From: Bacteroidales bacterium UBA6229
GTDB taxonomy: Bacteria; Bacteroidota; Bacteroidia; Bacteroidales; F082
Assembly (NCBI GenBank): GCA_002440975.1
Contig: DJWN01000074.1
Span: 1-25,570, forward strand
DNA: 25,570 bases
Direction of reading: 5' to 3'
Part shown: positions 7,770 to 14,077 of the stretch, in pieces
Layout of the letters: each line of letters begins with the position of its first letter
Numbering within the stretch: position 1 is the first letter of the stretch
Position numbers and translations under genes: made by a program
The notes under the pieces: generated by a model
What the model saw: the letters and a program-made list of their open reading frames with translations, nothing else
The model's database searches: none
Told to the model about the DNA's origin: nothing

Positions 7770-7819
7770 CAAATTTACATAATGTTAATCGGATATCAGC
7801 ACGAAAAGCTTTAAATTTG
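7770..7819. promoter_or_regulatory. Divergent promoter region between deacetylase gene and gpmA
   Basis: CAAATTTA at 7770-7777 reads TAAATTTG on the minus strand, and TAAATTTG stands at 7812-7819 on the plus strand: two full -7 matches pointing apart with 34 bp between them. The left one is about 5 bp from the deacetylase ATG, implying a nearly leaderless mRNA or a later start. The right one would give gpmA a leader of roughly 85 nt. No good TTG at -33 is seen for either. Confidence 0.4.
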
Positions 7820-7909
7820 CATGAAATATCTTTTTGAGAGATTTTACTGATTTTACAGAGAGCGGAACACGCATTTTTAGCTGGAATGTTTAAAGAAATA
7901 AATAGAAAT

Positions 7910-8656
7910 ATGAAAAAGTTAGTATTGATACGTCACGGACAAAGCACCTGGAACAAAGAAAACCGTTTTACGGGTTGGACTGATGTACCTCTTTCGGAGC
8001 AGGGCGTTGAGGAGGCAAAGAAAGCCGGAAAATTATTGAAAGAAAAAGGCTATCGTTTCAAAATTGCCTACACCTCTTATCTTTCACGGGCAATAAAAAC
8101 ATTGTGGCTGGTTTTAGAAGAAATGGATCAGATGTATATTCCGGTACTCAAAAGCTGGCGGTTGAATGAAAAGCATTATGGTGAACTTCAGGGACTTAAC
8201 AAAGCCGAAACTGCTGATAAATATGGAGATGAACAAGTGCTGCTCTGGCGCCGCAGTTTTGATGTGCCTCCACAGCCACTTTCGGAAGATGATCCCAGAA
8301 ACCCAGCCAAAGACCCACGCTTTGCTGATGTGGATCCTAAGCATCTGCCCATGACCGAGTCGCTTAAAGAAGTGATTGCGCGTATGGTTCCTTACTGGGA
8401 AAGTGATATTAAGATGAGTCTGGAAAAGCATGGCGAAATATTGGTGGCAGCCCACGGCAACAGTTTAAGAGCCTTGGTGATGCACCTCAAAAAGATGAGC
8501 GAAGAAGCCATTCTTGCCTTTAATATCCCTACCGGAATACCTTATGTGTTTGAATTTGATGATGATATGAATCTTCAGAAGGATTATTTTATTGGTGATC
8601 CGGAAGAAATCAAAAAGCTGATGGATCAGGTGGCAAAGCAGGCAAGTAAAAAGTAA
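7910..8656 (+). CDS. gpmA: 2,3-bisphosphoglycerate-dependent phosphoglycerate mutase
   Basis: 248 residues from the ATG at 7910, chosen over the in-frame ATG at 7886 because family members begin directly with a short strand leading to LIRHGQSTWN (here MKKLVLIRHGQSTWN). The phosphohistidine is His9, the second catalytic histidine His182 in AAHGNSLRAL, and the acid/base Glu87 is in RLNEKHYGEL. The length agrees with E. coli GpmA (250). It interconverts 3- and 2-phosphoglycerate in glycolysis and gluconeogenesis in the cytoplasm. Followed after 87 bp by the metallophosphatase gene, with a large inverted repeat in the gap. Confidence 0.96.
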   Translation: MKKLVLIRHGQSTWNKENRFTGWTDVPLSEQGVEEAKKAGKLLKEKGYRFKIAYTSYLSRAIKTLWLVLEEMDQMYIPVLKSWRLNEKHYGELQGLNKAETADKYGDEQVLLWRRSFDVPPQPLSEDDPRNPAKDPRFADVDPKHLPMTESLKEVIARMVPYWESDIKMSLEKHGEILVAAHGNSLRALVMHLKKMSEEAILAFNIPTGIPYVFEFDDDMNLQKDYFIGDPEEIKKLMDQVAKQASKK

Positions 8657-8663
8657 AAGTATC

Positions 8664-8710
8664 ATACAATTTTGGGATTTCTGATTATTTTGGGAGCCCT
8701 AAAATTGTAT
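8664..8710 (+). repeat. Large inverted repeat with internal direct repeat, gpmA-phosphatase gap
   Basis: ATACAATTTTGGG (8664-8676) is complementary to CCC-T-AAAATTGTAT (8697-8710): 13 base pairs with one bulged T at 8700 around a 20-base loop. Inside the loop ATTTTGGGA (8687-8695) repeats the same string found in the left arm (8669-8677), so the right arm can pair with either copy and two exclusive hairpins are possible. A weak -7-like TATATTTA overlaps its right end (8708-8715). Candidates are a gpmA transcript end, an attenuator-like leader for the phosphatase unit, or a protein-binding site. There is no T-run after the stem. Confidence 0.55.
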
Positions 8711-8743
8711 ATTTACAGCCCAAACGACCCCAATAGCGGTGTT

Positions 8744-9460
8744 ATGAAAAAAAGCTGGGTAATTCCCGACATTCATGGGTGTAATAAAACGCTTCAGGCA
8801 CTGGTTGAGAATCAGATCAAGCCAGACAAATTTGATGCGCTCTATTTTTTAGGTGATTTTATTGACCGGGGTCCGGATAGTAAAGGGGTGCTCGATTATC
8901 TTATGGATCTTGAGGCAAAGGAGTATCAGATACATTATCTTAAGGGTAACCATGAAGATTATTGCATAAAAGCCTGGGAAGAGGATCGGCAGAAAAAGCA
9001 TTTTCTGGGCATGCGTCGTAAAAAGAAAATCCAGAAAGTGTGGGAAACACTTGGCGGAAAGGAAACGCTGGAAAGCTTTGGCGTGCAGTATGCTTCCGAA
9101 ATTCCTGAAACGTATATCAACTGGATGCAAAAGGGACGCTATTATATTGAGCTGGAGCATTATATATTGGTACATGCAGGACTAAATTTTAATCTTGACG
9201 ATCCGCTAACTGATACCAATGCGATGCTTTGGACGCGTGAATTCAGAGTGGCACCTGAGAAGATCAGAAACAAGAAAGTGATTCATGGCCATGTTCCTGT
9301 TGATCTGGAATTTATGTATCTTGTGATGCAATCAAAAAGGTATCATTTTATTGATCTTGATAATGGAGTTTATATGGAAAATCGTGCCGGTTATGGTAAT
9401 TTAGTGGCTTACGAGTTGAATTCGCACGAACAGCGTATTCAAACCAATGTTGACAACTAA
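8744..9460 (+). CDS. Metallophosphatase (PPP-type serine/threonine phosphatase-like)
   Basis: 238 residues from the ATG at 8744 (MKKSWVIPDIHG). An upstream in-frame TTG at 8672 would add 24 residues that do not resemble the family and overlap the inverted repeat, so it was rejected. The binuclear-metal motifs are complete: D9-x-H11 in PDIHG, G37-D38-x-x-D41-R42-G in GDFIDRG, G68-N69-H70-E71, His144 in VHAG, and H181-G-H183. This is the calcineurin-like/PPP group that includes bacterial protein phosphatases PrpA/PrpB and diadenosine tetraphosphatase ApaH. The actual substrate, phosphoprotein or dinucleotide, cannot be told from the sequence. It begins a unit with the small gene 12 bp downstream and the ZIP transporter. 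Confidence 0.88.
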   Translation: MKKSWVIPDIHGCNKTLQALVENQIKPDKFDALYFLGDFIDRGPDSKGVLDYLMDLEAKEYQIHYLKGNHEDYCIKAWEEDRQKKHFLGMRRKKKIQKVWETLGGKETLESFGVQYASEIPETYINWMQKGRYYIELEHYILVHAGLNFNLDDPLTDTNAMLWTREFRVAPEKIRNKKVIHGHVPVDLEFMYLVMQSKRYHFIDLDNGVYMENRAGYGNLVAYELNSHEQRIQTNVDN

Positions 9461-9472
9461 AACCAATAATTT

Positions 9473-9775
9473 ATGGAATTGAGCCCTATTGAGCCTGGCG
9501 AAATATCGCGTTTGAACAGTTTAAGCTACAATGAATTACATGCCAGGTTAAAGTTATTTTTACTGGATTTGCTTGAGCACGACTTCGAGCGGTTGTGTGC
9601 ATTGATGTATCGTCATGATGTTTCCGAAACGCACTTTAATGAAGCTTTACATCGCAAAACTGATGATGAAAGAGCTGATGAAATGGCTACCTTGGTAATT
9701 GAACGCGAAAAGCAGAAGTTGGCAACCCGGGCTGCTTATGCCAAGAATAAACAGCAAAGAACTGATAAGAAATGA
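9473..9775 (+). CDS. Small hypothetical protein upstream of and coupled to the ZIP transporter
   Basis: 100 residues, charged and mostly helical, with no signal peptide or membrane segment. The N-terminal two thirds (LSYNELHARLKLFLLDLLEHDFERLCALMYRHDVSE) look like a compact helical domain; the tail is Lys/Gln-rich. I recognise a resemblance to small conserved Bacteroidota proteins of unknown function but no named family. Its stop overlaps the ZIP start as ATGA (9772-9775), so translation of the transporter is probably coupled to this gene. It starts 12 bp after the phosphatase stop. Confidence 0.75.
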   Translation: MELSPIEPGEISRLNSLSYNELHARLKLFLLDLLEHDFERLCALMYRHDVSETHFNEALHRKTDDERADEMATLVIEREKQKLATRAAYAKNKQQRTDKK

Positions 9776-10581
9776 TTTCGGACGAACATGTGCTGATTGC
9801 TTTTGGCTTGACTTTGTTTGCTGGGCTATCTACCGGAATAGGGAGTGCCATTGCCTTATTGGCCAAGCGTACAAATACCCGGTTTCTGTCTGTGGCACTG
9901 GGTTTTTCGGCTGGCGTTATGATTTATGTTTCTTTTGTTGAGATCTTGTCCAAAGCACGCATCGAATTAACAGAAGTATATGGCATTCGCGAAGGCTCCT
10001 GGTACACTGTTTTAGCCTTTTTTGCCGGTATATTTGTAATCGGACTGATAGATAAATTTATTCCCAGTATCGAAAATCCTCACGAAGTTAAACGCATTGA
10101 GGATATGGATCAAATTGATGAGAAGAAGAAAAAGCTGGCCCGGATGGGTATTTTCACAGCTTTGGCCATTGGTATTCACAACTTTCCGGAGGGATTGGCA
10201 ACATTTACTGCGGCCTTGTCCGATCCTAATCTTGGAATTGCCATTGCTGTGGCCATTGCCATACATAATATTCCTGAGGGAATTGCGGTTTCGGTGCCGG
10301 TGTATTATGCTACCGGAAGCCGAAAACGGGCATTCTGGCTTTCGTTTAGCAGCGGATTGGCCGAACCTATTGGGGCTTTGGTTGGTTACCTTTTGCTCAT
10401 GCCGTTTTTAAGTCCTACTGTTTTTGGTGTATTGTTCGCCATGGTGGCCGGTATCATGGTTTTTATTTCGCTGGATGAGTTGCTCCCGGCTGCAGAAGAA
10501 TACGGCGAACACCATTATTCTATTTATGGGATGATTGGAGGCATGGCACTTATGGCTATCAGTTTATTGCTGTTTCTTTGA
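9772..10581 (+). CDS. zupT: ZIP family divalent metal transporter (ZupT-like)
   Basis: 269 residues (E. coli ZupT has 257) with about eight membrane helices. The two metal-binding signatures of the ZupT subfamily are present: HNFPEG at 136-141 and HNIPEG at 165-170, in helices IV and V. A charged loop (about 101-122) separates helices III and IV, as in the family. It imports zinc and often iron, manganese or cobalt across the inner membrane. The start ATG lies inside the previous stop (ATGA overlap). Its 3' end holds the -33 element of the following promoter. Confidence 0.93.
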   Translation: MISDEHVLIAFGLTLFAGLSTGIGSAIALLAKRTNTRFLSVALGFSAGVMIYVSFVEILSKARIELTEVYGIREGSWYTVLAFFAGIFVIGLIDKFIPSIENPHEVKRIEDMDQIDEKKKKLARMGIFTALAIGIHNFPEGLATFTAALSDPNLGIAIAVAIAIHNIPEGIAVSVPVYYATGSRKRAFWLSFSSGLAEPIGALVGYLLLMPFLSPTVFGVLFAMVAGIMVFISLDELLPAAEEYGEHHYSIYGMIGGMALMAISLLLFL

Positions 10582-10608
10582 TCTCCGCCTTATTAGCTGA
10601 TATATTTG
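10577..10608 (+). promoter_or_regulatory. Promoter of the sensor kinase gene
   Basis: TTTG at 10577-10580, 20 nt, then TATATTTG at 10601-10608: a complete Bacteroidota housekeeping promoter. The -33 part overlaps the last codons of zupT. Transcription would start near 10614, inside the inverted repeat listed next and about 22 nt before the ATG. A second TAnnTTTG (TAAATTTG, 10612-10619) lacks a partner. Confidence 0.75.
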
Positions 10609-10613
10609 CTGTA

Positions 10614-10629
10614 AATTTGTTAGCAAATT
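10614..10629. repeat. Short inverted repeat at the kinase transcription start
   Basis: AATTTG (10614-10619) and CAAATT (10624-10629) are perfect 6-bp arms with a TTAG spacer. The repeat coincides with the predicted start of transcription and ends 6 bp before the ATG, so it could be an operator or a weak leader hairpin over the start region. Confidence 0.3.
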
Positions 10630-10635
10630 GCCATT

Positions 10636-13614
10636 ATGCGGTTCTGGTTAACGGGTGTATTGTTGATTGTTATTCTATTGCAAAATGCGATGGCACAGGA
10701 TCCCGTTTACAGGCAAATTACAAGCCGAAATGGATTGCCCTCTTCGGAGGTTTATGATGTTGTGCAAGATGAAAAAGGCTATTTGTGGTTTTCGACTGAT
10801 CAGGGATTAGCACGCTACGATGGCTATAGGTTTATGATTTTTGACGAAAGTGCCGGATTGCCCGAAAACACAGTTTTTGATCTGGAAGTTGATGCATTGG
10901 ATCGGATATGGGTGAATACTATCAGAGGTCATTTTGCTTATCTGGTTGACGAAAAAGTTGTTGCATTCCCCTACAACTATCTACTGGATAGTTTGTTGGC
11001 TGATTATCCGGGAAATTTTAAAATATTCGACACCTATCATATTGACTCACTGAATAACCTGCTTGTAAATGTACCGAGAAAGGGGCTATTGGAAATTAGT
11101 GAGGAGGGAAATTATCGCTGGTTGAAAAATCAGGAATTTCATCACTATTATGAGTTATTATTGTTGGATAACAATAAATTACTCAAGCAAAATGCCACCA
11201 TCAATGGATCGAATCAGATCGTGTTTTTTTCTGAAAATGACACCATACAGTTTGAAATAGAGAATAATTGGGAGGCCCATCAACGACCTGTATGGAGAAC
11301 GGTGTGGTGTGGGCAGGCACTTTTTGTTTCCTTCAACAATAATCTTTATCAGATCGACAAGCATGGTCGTATTGAACACAAACTTGAAATGGAGAGTAAT
11401 ATTCACGCTATGATTGTTGATAACGAGGGCGATTTGTGGGTAGGAACGGCTTCAAATGGGATTTATAAATTTTTATCCTCTGACATTTCTGTCAAGCCGA
11501 AGAATTACTTCTCGAACATTTCCGTTTCGGGGTTTTTTATAGATAAGGAAAACGGACTTTGGATAACAAGCCTGAATAAAGGGGTTTTTCAAATTCCAAT
11601 TTTTGGTAATCATTTCTACAGCCGTAATGCAGGTTTTGATTTTGAGAATGTGAACGATGTGGTTTCGGAGGCTGATGGCAGTTTGTGGCTGGCACTTAGC
11701 CGGGGCAGGCTCGGTCGAATTTCAGCTTCGGGTGAGCAGCATATTTTTCAGCTTGATTCGACCAGTGATTCGTATATTGAAGATATTGACTATGATCATC
11801 ATTCAAAGGTTTTATGGGTTGGTACTTCGGAAAAAGTATTTAAAGTGAAATGGCTTGGTTATCAGAGTGGGAAGAAAGCAGAGGTAAAGCATCTTGATTT
11901 TTTGAGTCAGGGAGCCAAAAGTGTTTTTTTTAAGGATGAATCAGTTTTATTGGGTCATTTTGCCAGTTTTTCGAAAGTTGACGGTGATTCTGATTCACTG
12001 CTGTACAATGGGTATCAGGATGCTTTCAAAGATCGGGTTGAGGATATTACAGTTATTGGAGATCAGGTTTTTCTGGCTACCTTAAACGGGGTTTGGTTAT
12101 TTCATAATGATACTGTAATGCCTATGAGAGATAAGTTTCCTTTGCTCGGCTTAAGGGCAACACAGTTAGCTGCTGCAGGAGATACCCTGTTGGTTGGCAC
12201 CAAAGGAAGCGGGTTGTTGATGCTGATTGACGACAGCCTTAGCCAGTTTACACAGCAGGACGGGCTGGCTTCTAATTCGGTTACAGCAATTAAGGTACGA
12301 GGAAATATGATTTATGTTGGTACGAATACGGGCCTCAGCTTGATTGACAGAACAGCATTTGGTCAGAAGGGTTTTATTCAGACATTTGATGTTCACTCCG
12401 GAATGTTTTCGAATGAGATTAACAACCTTGATTTTTATGATGATCAGCTTTTTTTAGCAACGGTTGATGGCCTGCAAGTAGTACATGAAGATGCATTTAA
12501 GCACTCCGGCATTCATTTGCCAATCTTTATCACCGATGTGATTGTTAGCCACAATGATTTTCCGGTTGAAAACAAGATTACACTCCCGTTCAACCAGAAC
12601 AATATTCAATTGGATTATTTTGCCTTAAGCTTCCGCAACAAAGGCAGGCAAACTTACCGACATCGCATGTTGGGGCTTCAGGATGAATGGGTTGTGAATC
12701 AAAAAACAAGTGCACAGTATCCCTATCTTCCAGCCGGAGTTTATGTGTTTGAAGTAAGTGTGCAAAACGGTGCTGGCGAATGGAATCCGGAACCTGCACG
12801 ACTGGAAATTGTTATACTGAAACCCTTTTATCTGGAGCTGTGGTTTATTTTGCTGGCGGCATTGCTGGTTGCGTTGATGATCAGTCTTGTGTTTTTTTGG
12901 CGTATCCGGCTGGTAAAACAAAGAAATCAGCTGATATACGACCTCAACTGGTTTCAGCAGGAAGCACTGATCAACCAGATGAATCCCCACTTTTTGTTTA
13001 ATTCATTGAACACCGTTCATCGTTATGTGCTTCAAAACGATCGGATGGCATCGAGCCGGTATCTTACAAAGTTTGCTACCCTGATGAGGAAAATCCTTGA
13101 TATGTCGCAGGAGAAATCTCTTACGATAGCCAAAGAAGTGGAAGCCTTACAGCTTTATCTTGAATTGGAATCAGCACGTTTTAAAGATAAATTTCAGTTT
13201 ACTGTTCAGGTGGATCCCGACATACCGCAACAACAGGTGCAGATACCAGTATTTATCATACAGCCCATAGTTGAAAACGCAATCTGGCATGGGTTGATGC
13301 ATAGTGATAAGCCAGGCCTGATCGAGATTAATTTTGACCGGATTTCTACATATAATTTAAAAGTGAGCATTCGCGATAATGGTATTGGTCGTAAAGAAGC
13401 TGAACGACTTAGGGCGTTGAACAAGCCGGATCAAAGAAAATCGCTTGGGTTAACAATCATTAAACGCAGGATTTCATTGATCAATATGCAGGAAAAAACA
13501 AACATTCAAATCTTGTATAACGATCTCAAATCAGCTGACGGAAGTTGTTCGGGCACAGAAGTAATTGTATTTTTCCCAAACTTTTTAAAATCATTTTCGC
13601 ATGGAACCATTTAA
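10636..13614 (+). CDS. Periplasmic-sensing histidine kinase, Reg_prop propeller + Y_Y_Y + LytS-type kinase
   Basis: 992 residues. A signal peptide (1-20, cleaved near AMAQD) leads to a periplasmic sensor: Reg_prop-type beta-propeller repeats (about 25-640, starting with NGLPSSEVYDVVQDEKGYLW, later GDLWVGTASNGIYKF and GLASNSVTAIKV) and a Y_Y_Y domain (about 656-718, YRHRMLGLQDEW…). One membrane helix (about 733-756) is followed by a short linker and a His_kinase/LytS domain: phospho-acceptor His785 in NQMNPHFLFNSLN, N-box ENAIWHG from 880, and the G1 box RDNGIG from 913. There is no receiver or DNA-binding part, so this is not the one-piece hybrid two-component type common in polysaccharide utilization loci. 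The overlap of 14 bp with the response regulator gene shows they work together. The ligand is unknown; no carbohydrate-utilization genes are adjacent. Confidence 0.92.
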   Translation: MRFWLTGVLLIVILLQNAMAQDPVYRQITSRNGLPSSEVYDVVQDEKGYLWFSTDQGLARYDGYRFMIFDESAGLPENTVFDLEVDALDRIWVNTIRGHFAYLVDEKVVAFPYNYLLDSLLADYPGNFKIFDTYHIDSLNNLLVNVPRKGLLEISEEGNYRWLKNQEFHHYYELLLLDNNKLLKQNATINGSNQIVFFSENDTIQFEIENNWEAHQRPVWRTVWCGQALFVSFNNNLYQIDKHGRIEHKLEMESNIHAMIVDNEGDLWVGTASNGIYKFLSSDISVKPKNYFSNISVSGFFIDKENGLWITSLNKGVFQIPIFGNHFYSRNAGFDFENVNDVVSEADGSLWLALSRGRLGRISASGEQHIFQLDSTSDSYIEDIDYDHHSKVLWVGTSEKVFKVKWLGYQSGKKAEVKHLDFLSQGAKSVFFKDESVLLGHFASFSKVDGDSDSLLYNGYQDAFKDRVEDITVIGDQVFLATLNGVWLFHNDTVMPMRDKFPLLGLRATQLAAAGDTLLVGTKGSGLLMLIDDSLSQFTQQDGLASNSVTAIKVRGNMIYVGTNTGLSLIDRTAFGQKGFIQTFDVHSGMFSNEINNLDFYDDQLFLATVDGLQVVHEDAFKHSGIHLPIFITDVIVSHNDFPVENKITLPFNQNNIQLDYFALSFRNKGRQTYRHRMLGLQDEWVVNQKTSAQYPYLPAGVYVFEVSVQNGAGEWNPEPARLEIVILKPFYLELWFILLAALLVALMISLVFFWRIRLVKQRNQLIYDLNWFQQEALINQMNPHFLFNSLNTVHRYVLQNDRMASSRYLTKFATLMRKILDMSQEKSLTIAKEVEALQLYLELESARFKDKFQFTVQVDPDIPQQQVQIPVFIIQPIVENAIWHGLMHSDKPGLIEINFDRISTYNLKVSIRDNGIGRKEAERLRALNKPDQRKSLGLTIIKRRISLINMQEKTNIQILYNDLKSADGSCSGTEVIVFFPNFLKSFSHGTI

Positions 13615-14005
13615 AGTAATTTTGATTGATGATGAACCTGATTCAATTATTTCGCTCGAAATTATCCTTCAGGAGTTTTGCGGCGACAAGGTGGTTGTTG
13701 TTGATAAGGTTCCGATTATTGATAAAGCCTGGGACAGCATCAAAGCAAACAAGCCTGACTTGATTTTTCTTGATATTGACATGCCACGCGGCAATGGTTT
13801 CGATTTGCTTGAACGCTTCCCGATTCGTAAGTTCGATGTTATTTTTATCACCGCTTACGGTCGTTACGAAGAAAAGGCAAAAATTTATGGAGCGTTTGAT
13901 TATTTATTAAAACCAATTGATATAGAGGTGCTTAAAAATGTTGTGGAGAAGTTTGTGACACACAGAAATTCACAAGGAGCCCCACAGTTTAAACTAAAGA
14001 TGTAA
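13601..14005 (+). CDS. Receiver-only response regulator (LytR/AlgR-type receiver without LytTR domain)
   Basis: 134 residues forming a single receiver domain: acidic pair Asp10-Asp11, phospho-acceptor Asp58 in IFLDIDMP, Thr84 in FITAYGRYE, Lys104 in YLLKPID. The LDIDMP and YLLKPI wording is that of LytTR response regulators, which usually have about 240 residues because a DNA-binding LytTR domain follows. Here the protein ends 10-15 residues after the receiver (stop at 14003-14005) and a terminator follows after 17 bp, so no output domain is encoded downstream. It starts inside the kinase gene (14-bp overlap), so translation is coupled. It must act by protein interaction, as a phosphate sink, or by feeding another regulator. 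Confidence 0.9.
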   Translation: MEPFKVILIDDEPDSIISLEIILQEFCGDKVVVVDKVPIIDKAWDSIKANKPDLIFLDIDMPRGNGFDLLERFPIRKFDVIFITAYGRYEEKAKIYGAFDYLLKPIDIEVLKNVVEKFVTHRNSQGAPQFKLKM

Positions 14006-14022
14006 GCACTTTTTAATAATAA

Positions 14023-14054
14023 AAAAACCGATATTGTTCTCAATACCGGTTTTT
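14023..14054. terminator. Bidirectional terminator between response regulator and EF-G2 genes
   Basis: AAAAACCG-A-TATTG (14023-14036) pairs with CAATA-C-CGGTTTTT (14041-14054) around TTCT, with one A/C mismatch. The A-run on the left and T-run on the right make it work in both directions, as expected between convergent genes (stops at 14005 and 14078). Confidence 0.85.
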
Positions 14055-14077
14055 CTTTTCTCTGTAATGAGTGATTT

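Noticed and set aside
7886..7909. Upstream ATG for gpmA
   Set aside because: It adds eight residues not found in the family; the ATG at 7910 gives the standard N-terminus.
8672..8743. TTG start extending the metallophosphatase by 24 residues
   Set aside because: The extension is not family-like and is encoded within the inverted repeat; the ATG at 8744 fits the first strand of the fold.
14006..14077. Frameshifted LytTR domain after the receiver gene
   Set aside because: Only 72 bp, including the terminator, separate the genes, which is too short for a LytTR remnant.
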